Source: JBGSLA01 sp041740935
Lineage (GTDB): Bacteria > Desulfobacterota > Desulfobaccia > Desulfobaccales > 0-14-0-80-60-11
Length of the DNA stretch: 5,574 nt
Direction: 5' to 3'
Assembly (NCBI GenBank): GCA_041740935.1
Contig: JBGSLA010000181.1
Location: 1 to 5,574 of the forward strand
Position 1 is the stretch's first letter, and the number at the start of each line of letters is the position of its first letter. The position numbers and the translations under genes are program-made. This document shows positions 1 through 5,574 of this stretch, one piece after another. The notes under the pieces were generated by a model. It was given only the letters and a program-made list of their open reading frames with translations. It searched no databases and was not told the DNA's origin.

Positions 1-362
1 TGCATGAGGCGGCCCCGCTCCCGGACGGCCTTCAGGGTGTCGCCGGCGCCGAGCACGCCGGCGGCGAACAGGGCGCTGAATTCCCCCAGACTGTGGCCAG
101 AGACCGCGGCCGGTATCGCCCCGGCCTTGACCAAGGCTTGATACAGGCACAGGTTGACCACGGTGACCGCGGGCTGGAGGTTGACGGTTTCGGTGAGTTC
201 GTCCATGGGCCCCTCGAAGCACAGACGCTGCAAGGGCAGGCCGGTAGCCTCTTCGGCCACCTGAAAAAGCTGTCGGGCCTCGGGGTCGGCCTCGAACAGG
301 TCTTTGCCCATGCCCACGTATTGGGAGCCCTGACCGGGAAAAAGAAAAGCCGTCTTGGCCAT
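1..362 (-). CDS. fabD: Malonyl-CoA:ACP transacylase (FabD), 5' part, cut by the left window edge
   Basis: This encodes the N-terminal 120 residues of a cytoplasmic acyltransferase that moves malonyl from CoA to acyl carrier protein, supplying the extender unit for type II fatty-acid synthesis. The reading frame stays open to base 1. Visible motifs are FPGQGSQ at residues 8-14, with the oxyanion-hole Gln at 11; the nucleophile elbow GHSLGE at 89-94, with catalytic Ser91; and ERG at 115-117, whose Arg116 matches the family's carboxylate-binding arginine. The catalytic His lies in the missing C-terminal half. The family is usually about 310 residues, so roughly 60% is off the left edge. The ATG at 360-362 is supported by AGAAGGG at 370-376, seven bases upstream. 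The start MAKTAFLFPGQGSQ suits a stand-alone FabD rather than an internal polyketide-synthase domain, although a fusion beyond the edge cannot be excluded. Other fab genes may follow to the left; this cannot be seen. Confidence 0.9.
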   Translation of the reverse strand, partial: MAKTAFLFPGQGSQYVGMGKDLFEADPEARQLFQVAEEATGLPLQRLCFEGPMDELTETVNLQPAVTVVNLCLYQALVKAGAIPAAVSGHSLGEFSALFAAGVLGAGDTLKAVRERGRLM

Positions 363-369
363 ATGCAAT

Positions 370-376
370 CCCTTCT
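370..376 (-). promoter_or_regulatory. Ribosome binding site of fabD
   Basis: The minus-strand sequence AGAAGGG lies seven bases before the ATG at 360-362. It fixes the start of fabD and puts the FPGQGSQ motif at the usual distance from the N-terminus. Confidence 0.7.
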
Positions 377-417
377 GGCGACACAGGTGAGGATACCCGT
401 GCACCTTGCTTCCTAAC

Positions 418-446
418 GGCGGGATGCGCTCCGCTTTCCCGCCCTA
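418..446. repeat. GC-rich palindromic intergenic repeat (GTAGGGCGGG...CCCGCC type)
   Basis: GGCGGGA at 418-424 is perfectly complementary to TCCCGCC at 437-443, with a 12-base loop that itself can pair GCG with CGC. Read on the minus strand it starts GTAGGGCGGG, continues through AGCGGAGCG and ends CCCGCC. This layout resembles a widespread family of dispersed bacterial palindromes that I know from memory (GTAGGGTGGG...AGCG...CCCACC). It lies about 55 bp upstream of the fabD start, so it could sit in the fabD leader or promoter area. Family membership is by resemblance only. Confidence 0.6.
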
Positions 447-548
447 CAGCCCTTGCCCGGAAAACAAAAAAGCCATTTCCCCGCGGCTTAACCTCGCATT
501 TTTACGGGAAACGGCGAAGGAAAAAAAGGGGGAACAGGGAACATGGTC

Positions 549-598
549 AAAAGGCGAAGGGAGACCCACTGATAACCTTAAAAAACTTTTCGCCTTTT
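549..598. terminator. Weak terminator-like inverted repeat after livF
   Basis: AAAAGGCGAA at 549-558 is perfectly complementary to TTCGCCTTTT at 589-598, enclosing a 30-base loop. In minus-strand RNA leaving livF the stem ends in a short U run. It lies about 70 bp past the livF stop and is the best terminator candidate in this spacer. The long loop and only four G/C pairs make it a poor intrinsic terminator. On plus-strand RNA the stem can extend to 13 pairs through G-U pairs, but no plus-strand gene is present to use it. Confidence 0.3.
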
Positions 599-665
599 TC
601 CCCTTGGCCCTCTTCCCCTAAAAACCCAATAACTCGCCCCTCTCCCAGGAATTTTCAAGACAATA

Positions 666-1376
666 TCACATCCCCAGGTAGGTGCGGCGGACTTCGTCGT
701 CTTTCAGGAGTTGGCGGGATTCCCCTTCCAGGCTGATGCGTCCCTGGCTCAGCACATAGGCGTAGTCGCTCACCCCCAAGGCCATGGCGACATTTTGCTC
801 CACCAGGAGCATGGTGAGGCCCAGATTTTTGAGTTGAATCAGGGATTCAAACAGGGTGAGGGCCAGAAGGGGCGACAGCCCCAGGGACAGTTCATCGATG
901 ATCAGGATTTCGGGTTGGGCCATGAGGCCCCGGGCTACGGCGACCATCTGCTGTTCGCCGCCGCTTAAGCTGCCCGCCTTTTGTTGGGGGCGTTCCCCCA
1001 GCCGGGGGAAAAGGGTGAACACCCGGTCCAGGTTTTCTTTGAAATGGCCGCGGGAACGGGGCGGGAAGGCGCCCATTTCCAGGTTTTCCAGGACCGTCAT
1101 GTCGGTGAACAGCTGGCGGCCTTCCGGCACCAGGACCAGCCCGACCTTGGCCCGGCCGTGGGCCGACTGGCGGGTCAGGTCCTGGCCCTCAAAGATGATG
1201 CTCCCCTGCCAGGGCCGCAGCAGGCCCATGACCGTGCGCAGCAGGGTGCTTTTGCCCACGCCGTTGCTGCCCACCAGGGTGGTGAGCTTCCCCTTCTCCA
1301 GCTTGAAGGAGGTCCCCCAGAGGACTTGCACCTCGCCGTAACCCGAGGTTAAATCATGGACTTCAAGCATTGCCAT
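666..1376 (-). CDS. livF: HAAT-type amino acid ABC importer, ATPase subunit LivF
   Basis: This is one of two cytoplasmic ATPases that power the LivHM permease. At 236 residues it has the standard LivF length. Motifs in order: Walker A GSNGVGKST (36-44); the LivF-type Q-loop PEGRQLF (84-90), with Glu in place of Gln; signature LSGGEQQM (137-144); Walker B ILIID (157-161) with catalytic Glu162; D-loop SLGLSP (164-169); and VEQN (192-195), where Gln194 replaces the switch histidine as is usual in LivF. Leu163 sits where most relatives have Pro (DEP). The C-terminal RRTYLGM ending is also typical of LivF. The start at 1376 is favoured by AAGGAA at 1386-1391; an in-frame ATG at 1368-1370 would be further from it. 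The gene is separated from livG by a 320-bp repeat-filled gap, which is unusual because the pair is normally adjacent or overlapping. It is the last gene of the operon. Confidence 0.95.
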   Translation of the reverse strand: MAMLEVHDLTSGYGEVQVLWGTSFKLEKGKLTTLVGSNGVGKSTLLRTVMGLLRPWQGSIIFEGQDLTRQSAHGRAKVGLVLVPEGRQLFTDMTVLENLEMGAFPPRSRGHFKENLDRVFTLFPRLGERPQQKAGSLSGGEQQMVAVARGLMAQPEILIIDELSLGLSPLLALTLFESLIQLKNLGLTMLLVEQNVAMALGVSDYAYVLSQGRISLEGESRQLLKDDEVRRTYLGM

Positions 1377-1385
1377 CAGGTTGTT

Positions 1386-1391
1386 TTCCTT
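1386..1391 (-). promoter_or_regulatory. Ribosome binding site of livF
   Basis: Minus-strand AAGGAA lies nine bases before the ATG at 1374-1376, measured from its last base. It favours this ATG over the in-frame ATG two codons later (1368-1370), which would be about 15 bases away. Confidence 0.55.
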
Positions 1392-1427
1392 GGTGTCCTT
1401 ACCCCCGATTGGTAAGAGGGGGGCCAG

Positions 1428-1458
1428 GGGGGATTTGATAACCCCTTACAAATCCCCC
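1428..1458. repeat. GGGGGATTTG/CAAATCCCCC hairpin repeat
   Basis: GGGGGATTTG (1428-1437) and CAAATCCCCC (1449-1458) form a perfect 10-bp stem with an 11-base loop. It is followed by TAAATCC, giving the AATCCCCCTAAATCC pattern seen in dispersed intergenic repeats of many bacteria (from memory). It lies 52 bp upstream of livF. In minus-strand RNA the hairpin has no U-tract after it, so it looks more like a mobile or palindromic repeat, or an RNA stabiliser, than an intrinsic terminator. Confidence 0.65.
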
Positions 1459-1499
1459 TAAATCCAATACGGTTCGAGGTTCTTGCAAAAAATCGTGGT

Positions 1500-1560
1500 T
1501 GTCACCCTGAGCGCAGCGAAGGGTCTAGATTCTTCGGTCGCAAGCTCCCTCAGAATGACA
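1500..1560. repeat. TGTCATTCTGAG-type palindromic repeat element (61 bp)
   Basis: The element starts TGTCACCCTGAG (1500-1511) and ends CTCAGAATGACA (1549-1560). These 12-base ends are inverted copies with two mismatches that become G-U pairs in minus-strand RNA. A second near-palindrome centred on TCTAGA lies inside (1517-1536), flanked by CGAAG and CTTCG. I recognise the TGTCATTCTGAG...GAAGAATCT wording as a dispersed repeat found in many unrelated bacterial genomes; the assignment is from memory. It carries no gene, and no clear target-site duplication is visible at its edges. Confidence 0.75.
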
Positions 1561-1625
1561 CAAAAATTGGCATCGCCTCATTTTCGGGTAGTTTCGTGAA
1601 CAGCATCAGCATAAGACCTGAACGT

Positions 1626-1636
1626 GTGTCAGACAC
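1626..1636. repeat. Short palindrome GTGTC-A-GACAC
   Basis: Two perfect 5-bp arms flank a single central base. The site could be a small operator or part of another dispersed repeat. Nothing else supports a regulator site, so it is recorded only as a structure. Confidence 0.4.
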
Positions 1637-1661
1637 TCTTCGAAGGACGACAATATTTTTA

Positions 1662-1696
1662 CTAATTTTTTTCCTGAAAACTGAAACCCCAAAAAA

Positions 1697-1700
<4 letters not shown>
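1662..1700. repeat. AT-rich inverted repeat overlapping the livG stop codon
   Basis: CTAATTTTTT (1662-1671) and AAAAAATTAG (1691-1700) are perfect 10-bp inverted copies enclosing 19 bases. The livG stop TAA (1697-1699 on the minus strand) is inside one arm. The stem has a single G/C pair, so it is weak as a terminator. It may be incidental to two A/T tracts, or may affect transcript ends after livG. Confidence 0.4.
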
Positions 1701-2436
<736 letters not shown>

Positions 2437-2440
<4 letters not shown>

Positions 2441-3405
2441 TCCAGCACCCCCCTGAGTTTGGCAAAGCGGCGGCGCAGCCAGCCCACCAATCCGGCCGGC
2501 ACAAACAGGATAATCAGCAGGAGGGCCACCCCGGAGATGGCCAGGTGAAGACTCTTGAACAGGGGGCTGATGAGCAGATAACCCCGGAGGCGCTCATAGC
2601 CCAGCCCACCCAGGATGGGGCCCAGGACCGTGCCCTGCCCTCCCAGCATGATCATCACCAGGGTTTCGATGGACATGTGCAGCCGAAAGGCGTCGTGGGG
2701 CTCCACATTGCCGTTTTTGAAAAAATAAATGGTGCCGATGATCCCCGGGAAAAAGGCGGAGAGCACAAAGGCCCAGGTCTTGGCCGTGGGGGTCCTGACC
2801 CCCATGACCATGGCCGCGTCTTCGTCCTCCCGGATGGCCATGAGGCCCAGGCCGAAGCGGGATTTCTTGACCAGGAAGCTGGTGATCACCACCGCGATGG
2901 CGGTGAGCCAGACCAGGACGAAGGCCAGCCACAGGGCGGTCATGGAACCGCCATAGAGGTTATACACCGAGTAGTCCAGGGAAAGACCGGTGGCCCCGCC
3001 GAAGGGACTGAAATTACTCACAAAAGCACGGGCGGCCTCGTTGACCCCGATGGTGGCCAGGGCAAAATAGGCCCCCCTGAGGCGCAACACCGCCAGGCCG
3101 AGCAGCGCCGCCACCCCGCCGCAGAACACCCCCCCGATCAGGGCGGCGGGGTACAGGGACAACCCCTGGACGCTGACCAGGTAAAAGCCCAGATAGCCGC
3201 CCAGGCCGAAAAAGACGATGTGACCGAAGCTGACATACCCGGTGTAGCCCAGAAGGATATTGAGGCTGGAAGCCAGTCCGACGTACATCAGCAGGGTGAA
3301 GGAGGTCTCCCGCAGGGTGGGGTCCTGGAGGAGGAGAACCGCCAGGCCCCATAGGAAGAGGGCGCCGACATACAGCCATAGAGCGGGTTGTCTGAGGGCC
3401 TGCAC
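2437..3405 (-). CDS. livM: HAAT-type amino acid ABC importer, permease subunit LivM
   Basis: This is an inner-membrane permease of 322 residues that pairs with LivH to form the transport channel. Hydrophobic segments appear near residues 9-27, 36-53, 60-79, 86-106, 112-128, 157-179, 211-229, 247-268 and 288-308. Family landmarks are LLGYTGYVSFGH (51-62), ALATIGVNEAAR (115-126) and the cytoplasmic coupling loop GLMAIREDEDAAMVMGV (187-203), which contacts an ATPase, followed by LGGQGTVLGPILGG (254-267). The start codon is GTG (3403-3405), placed directly after the livH TAA; GGGAG at 3414-3418, eight bases upstream, supports it. The C-terminus is basic (RRRFAKLR), consistent with a cytoplasmic end. 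It is shorter than the E. coli protein (about 425), which carries extra N-terminal segments, but about 320 is common elsewhere. Confidence 0.95.
2448..2454 (-). promoter_or_regulatory. Ribosome binding site of livG inside livM
   Basis: Minus-strand AGGGGGG within the last codons of livM lies seven bases before the livG ATG. With the ATGA stop/start overlap it indicates coupled translation of LivM and LivG. Confidence 0.55.
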
Positions 3406-4260
3406 TTATTTTGCTCCCAAAAGGCCGGTGGGCTTCACCACCAGGACAAACACGAACAGGGCGAATTCCACCACCGGCACCCAACTGGTGGGCATCCACA
3501 TGGGGATCACACCCTCCATGAGCCCCAGGGCCAACCCCCCCAGCAGGGCCCCCAGGGGGTTGCCCAGGCCTCCCAGGACACAGATGACGAAACTCTTGAG
3601 TTCGTACGGGCCGCCGCTGAAGATGGTGAACGGGAAGATGGTGGCAATGAGGGAACCCGCCACCGCGGCCAGCAAAGAGCCCAGGCCGAAACTCAGGGCC
3701 AGCACCTGGGCGGAGGGAATTCCCATGAGTTCCGCGGCTTCCCGGTTATTGGCCACCGCCCGGATGGCCTTCCCCGGGCGGGTGAAGTACAGGAACAGGT
3801 AGAGGAACGCGGTGAAGAGCAGGGCTCCCAGCGCGGCCAAAAGGCGTGAATAGGTGATATGCAAAAAGCCGATGCTCAGGGACCCGAGGGAGAAGTCCAC
3901 GTTGTTCTGGTCCCCCCCGAACACCGCGTTGAAAATCCCCAGCATGATCATGTTCACCGCGAAGGTGGCCAGAAGCGAGGACAGGTGGGGGGCCGAAATG
4001 ACCCGGTGCACCGCGGTGACATAAATCAGCAGACCGAGCCCCAGGCCCACCCCCGCGGCGATCAACATCCCCAGATAGGGGTTCAGGCCCACGTGAACGA
4101 ACAGGAGGTAGGTGGTCAGCATGCCCACGGTGATAACCGGGCCGTGGGCCAGGTTGATGACCGTCATCACCCCCCAGATGAGGGACAGGCCCATGGCGGC
4201 CAGCCCATAGACAAAACCCAGGAGAAAGCCATCGGTGAGGGAATTTACCAATTGTACCAT
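3406..4260 (-). CDS. livH: HAAT-type amino acid ABC importer, permease subunit LivH
   Basis: This is an inner-membrane permease of 284 residues that forms the channel with LivM. The N-terminal segment DGFLLGFVYGLAAMGLSLIW (10-29) and the following VINLAHGPVITVGM (34-47) are the standard LivH opening. Further hydrophobic segments lie near 62-82, 94-112, 139-159, 184-210, 222-250 and 262-278. The coupling loop RAVANNREAAELMGI (167-181) is the EAA-like contact with an ATPase, and VLGGLGNPLGALLGG (228-242) is the conserved second-half motif. Residues 115-133 form a likely periplasmic loop. The ATG at 4258-4260 has a perfect AGGAGG (4271-4276) ten bases upstream. The stop codon TAA abuts the livM GTG with no spacer, and the binding-protein gene ends 48 bp upstream, so these are co-transcribed in all likelihood. 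Confidence 0.95.
   Translation of the reverse strand: MVQLVNSLTDGFLLGFVYGLAAMGLSLIWGVMTVINLAHGPVITVGMLTTYLLFVHVGLNPYLGMLIAAGVGLGLGLLIYVTAVHRVISAPHLSSLLATFAVNMIMLGIFNAVFGGDQNNVDFSLGSLSIGFLHITYSRLLAALGALLFTAFLYLFLYFTRPGKAIRAVANNREAAELMGIPSAQVLALSFGLGSLLAAVAGSLIATIFPFTIFSGGPYELKSFVICVLGGLGNPLGALLGGLALGLMEGVIPMWMPTSWVPVVEFALFVFVLVVKPTGLLGAK
3414..3418 (-). promoter_or_regulatory. Ribosome binding site of livM (supports a GTG start)
   Basis: Minus-strand GGGAG in the last codons of livH lies eight bases before the GTG at 3403-3405. This decides the livM start, as no ATG is available close by in frame. Confidence 0.6.
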
Positions 4261-4261
4261 A

Positions 4262-4278
4262 CCAGGTCTTCCTCCTGG
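4262..4278 (-). promoter_or_regulatory. livH ribosome binding site within a small hairpin
   Basis: The minus strand reads CCAGG-AGGAAGA-CCTGG just before T-ATG. The AGGAGG Shine-Dalgarno (4271-4276) spans one stem arm and the loop of this 5-bp hairpin. Partial masking could lower permease translation relative to the binding protein. The pairing is visible; the effect is inferred. Confidence 0.4.
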
Positions 4279-4308
4279 GTCTCGGATATGGAAAGAATTC
4301 CCGACGCC

Positions 4309-5574
4309 TTACCGGGCCGGACAGACAAAAGGTTTGGCTGAGGCTGCGGCTTCAGGCCAGACGATTTGTTTGATGAACTTGCCCTGGTCCTTAAACCATT
4401 GGATGTAGACCATGTCATGGCCGGTCTGCAGGCCGTGATTCTCCTTGCTGGTGTCGAACTTGATGACGCCGTAGAAGGTCATCAGATTCATGTCGTCCAG
4501 GGCCTTTTTAACCTTGTCGGTATCGGTGGACCCCGCCTTTTCGATGGCGGCCTGGAGGATCAGCCCGGCCACGAACCCGCCGGCGCTGTGGTAAGAGGGG
4601 TCTTCGTTAAATTTTTTCCGGTAGGCTTCCACAAACTCGGGCACCGTGGGGCCGAACCATCCCATTCCCAAGGCCTTGGCGGCTTCGGGGGAATACTTGG
4701 CCGCGGGCTCCCACTGGCTGGGGCCGACCACCGCCAGGCAGGCGTCGCCCAGCTCGGCGAACTTGGGTTCGGGCGGGGCCACCAGGAAGGCGAACATCTT
4801 GGCATTGACCTTTTTCTCATATAACTGCTTGGTCAGGGTGCTGGTGTCGGCGAAGTGGCCGCCCCCCATGACCGCGTCGGTTCCCGGGGGAATCTTGTTG
4901 ATAAAGGCCGCAAAATCGGTGGTGTCCTTGTCGTAGCCTTCGAACAACACCACCTCGTAACCCTTGGAGGCGGCGTAGGCCTTCAGGGCGTTGACCACGT
5001 CGGTGGAGAACTTGTCCTTTTCATGGATAATGGCCACTTTTTTGGCGCCGGGAGCCAGCTTGCCCAGCATGTCGATGGCCCCGGTGAGATACCGGCTGGC
5101 GGGCGTGTAGGCCTGATAGATCAGGGTGTAGCCTTTTTTATAGGTGGAATCGGAAGCTGCGCCGGTGGTGATCATGATCTTGTTGTACTGCTGGGCGATC
5201 ACCGCCGCGGCGTCAGCCAGGCCGCTGCTGTAGGGGCTGATGAGAAAATCGGCCTTGTCGTTGTTGATCAGCCGGGTGTAGAGCTCCTGGACCCGGTCCT
5301 TGTTGCTTTCGTCGTCATATTCCTTGAACGCGAATTTGACGGTGCTGCCGTCGGCCAGTTTGACGCCGCCCTTGGCGTTCACCTGCTCCATCCACAGGTT
5401 CAGGCCGTTGATCTGCCGGCCGCCCTCGGTCTTCAGCTTTCCGGAGGTCGAGGCGCTGAAGCCGATGACCACGGTTTTGCCGTCTGTGGCTGCCGGGGCC
5501 GCGGGTTGTGCTGCGGGGGCCGCCGCCGGGGCCGCCGCCGGGGCTTTGGGGGCCTCAGCCGCCGGCTTGGCCGC
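4309..5574 (-). CDS. Periplasmic solute-binding protein of the HAAT importer (LivK-type), N-terminus beyond the right edge
   Basis: This is the ligand-capturing protein of the importer: a two-lobe, type I periplasmic binding fold of the Peripla_BP_6 kind. The frame stays open to base 5574, so the GTG at 5470-5472 is an internal Val and not the start. The first 34 visible residues are an Ala/Pro-rich linker (repeats of APAA), expected after an off-edge signal peptide, perhaps with a lipobox. The folded domain starts at TVVIGFSASTSGKL; the next landmarks are GLNLWMEQVNAKGG, PYSSGLADAAAV with TTGAASDS (first-lobe ligand region), YTPASRY and, near the end, MTFYGVIKFD and IVWPEA. The domain is about 388 residues, normal for the family. 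Only two cysteines are visible (codons 4738-4740 and 4321-4323, four residues from the end). Similarity is to HAAT binding proteins with SxASDS and PASRY motifs rather than to E. coli LivJ/LivK, so the ligand is uncertain. Stop TAA at 4309-4311, then 48 bp to livH. Confidence 0.92.
   Translation of the reverse strand, partial: AAKPAAEAPKAPAAAPAAAPAAQPAAPAATDGKTVVIGFSASTSGKLKTEGGRQINGLNLWMEQVNAKGGVKLADGSTVKFAFKEYDDESNKDRVQELYTRLINNDKADFLISPYSSGLADAAAVIAQQYNKIMITTGAASDSTYKKGYTLIYQAYTPASRYLTGAIDMLGKLAPGAKKVAIIHEKDKFSTDVVNALKAYAASKGYEVVLFEGYDKDTTDFAAFINKIPPGTDAVMGGGHFADTSTLTKQLYEKKVNAKMFAFLVAPPEPKFAELGDACLAVVGPSQWEPAAKYSPEAAKALGMGWFGPTVPEFVEAYRKKFNEDPSYHSAGGFVAGLILQAAIEKAGSTDTDKVKKALDDMNLMTFYGVIKFDTSKENHGLQTGHDMVYIQWFKDQGKFIKQIVWPEAAASAKPFVCPAR
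5516..5544. repeat. 12-bp tandem repeat in the Ala/Pro linker
   Basis: GGGGCCGCCGCC occurs at 5516-5527 and again at 5528-5539, followed by GGGGC. It encodes APAA-type units in the linker of the binding protein. Because the unit is a multiple of three, gain or loss of copies would lengthen or shorten the linker without breaking the frame. Confidence 0.7.

Larger units (their letters stand above)
363..665. other. Non-coding spacer between livF and fabD (303 bp)
   Basis: No convincing gene is seen on either strand. The only plus-strand frame of any length (406-621) begins at TTG, runs through a palindromic repeat and has a low-complexity Lys/Phe/Pro-rich product. The spacer contains the fabD Shine-Dalgarno, a GC-rich palindromic repeat (418-446), purine/pyrimidine-skewed A- and T-tracts (about 505-540 and 581-620) and a long inverted repeat (549-598). 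A fabD promoter presumably lies here, but no good -35/-10 pair can be picked out. Confidence 0.7.
1377..1696. other. Repeat-bearing gap between livG and livF (320 bp)
   Basis: No open frame with coding character is present on either strand. In the operon's direction it holds an AT-rich inverted repeat at the livG stop, an 11-bp GTGTC-GACAC palindrome (1626-1636), a TGTCA/TGACA-ended palindromic element (1500-1560), a G-run/C-run hairpin (1428-1458) and the livF Shine-Dalgarno. No strong promoter can be identified, so it is unclear whether livF depends on read-through. Composition differs from the flanking genes: AT-rich near livG, with C/G homopolymer runs near livF. Confidence 0.75.

Noticed and set aside
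93..416. Plus-strand open frame opposite fabD
   Set aside because: The minus strand carries the fabD motifs (FPGQGSQ, GHSLGE) in a continuous frame with a Shine-Dalgarno, so this is a shadow.
406..621. Plus-strand open frame of 71 codons in the livF-fabD spacer
   Set aside because: It has a TTG start without a clear Shine-Dalgarno, runs through a palindromic repeat and homopolymer tracts, and its product has no recognisable motif.
856..1352. Overlapping plus-strand open frames opposite livF
   Set aside because: LivF on the minus strand is complete with all ABC motifs; the plus-strand products are Arg/Ser/Pro- or Gln/Gly-rich with no family features.
1428..1458. Intrinsic terminator ending a livKHMG transcript
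   Set aside because: The stem is strong, but in minus-strand RNA it is followed by a C-rich stretch and not by a U-tract, so a canonical Rho-independent terminator is not supported.
1471..1486. GGTTCGA followed by a pyrimidine-rich stretch, recalling a tRNA T-arm or attachment site
   Set aside because: No matching T-stem, acceptor stem or CCA end is present nearby, and there is no integrase gene or direct repeat.
1377..1696. Possible CRISPR array or small RNA locus in the livG-livF gap
   Set aside because: The palindromes differ from one another and show no regular direct-repeat spacing; no promoter plus terminator pair for a small RNA can be identified.
2545..3354. Long plus-strand open frame (269 codons) opposite livM
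   Set aside because: It is antisense to a clear permease gene; its product is hydrophilic and low-complexity (rich in Gln, Gly, His, Asp), as expected from reading GC-rich membrane-protein codons backwards.

Overview
The window is high-GC bacterial DNA whose genes are all on the minus strand (read right to left). It holds a branched-chain/hydrophobic amino acid (HAAT-type) ABC importer operon followed by the 5' part of fabD, the malonyl-CoA:ACP transacylase gene. Protein style, GC-rich codons and the intergenic palindromic repeats suggest a Gram-negative of the old Deltaproteobacteria (Desulfobacterota, for example a Desulfobacca- or Syntrophobacter-like lineage). That placement is an inference from general resemblance, not a proof.

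Layout in transcription order. (1) 5574-4309: a periplasmic solute-binding protein. It runs off the right edge, and the part seen starts with an Ala/Pro-rich linker. (2) 4260-3406: livH, inner-membrane permease. (3) 3405-2437: livM, second permease, with a GTG start directly after the livH stop. (4) 2440-1697: livG, ATPase, whose ATG overlaps the livM stop by 4 bp. (5) 1696-1377: a 320-bp non-coding gap holding three inverted-repeat structures. (6) 1376-666: livF, second ATPase. (7) 665-363: a 303-bp non-coding gap with another palindromic repeat and a weak terminator-like inverted repeat. (8) 362-1: fabD, 5' part only, running off the left edge.

How the genes work together. The binding protein captures a ligand in the periplasm and delivers it to the LivH-LivM channel. 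ATP hydrolysis by the LivG-LivF pair then drives uptake. All five parts of a complete importer are present and intact as far as they can be seen. The ligand cannot be read from the sequence; amino acids are the default for the family, but amides, urea and other small polar compounds are also carried by HAAT systems. FabD belongs to fatty-acid synthesis and is probably a separate unit that only happens to lie downstream.

I see no new biological system here. The points that deserve a second look are the repeat-filled break between livG and livF, which are normally tightly packed, the three dispersed-repeat-like palindromes, and the complementary departures from consensus in LivG and LivF, which predict one proper and one degenerate ATP site.
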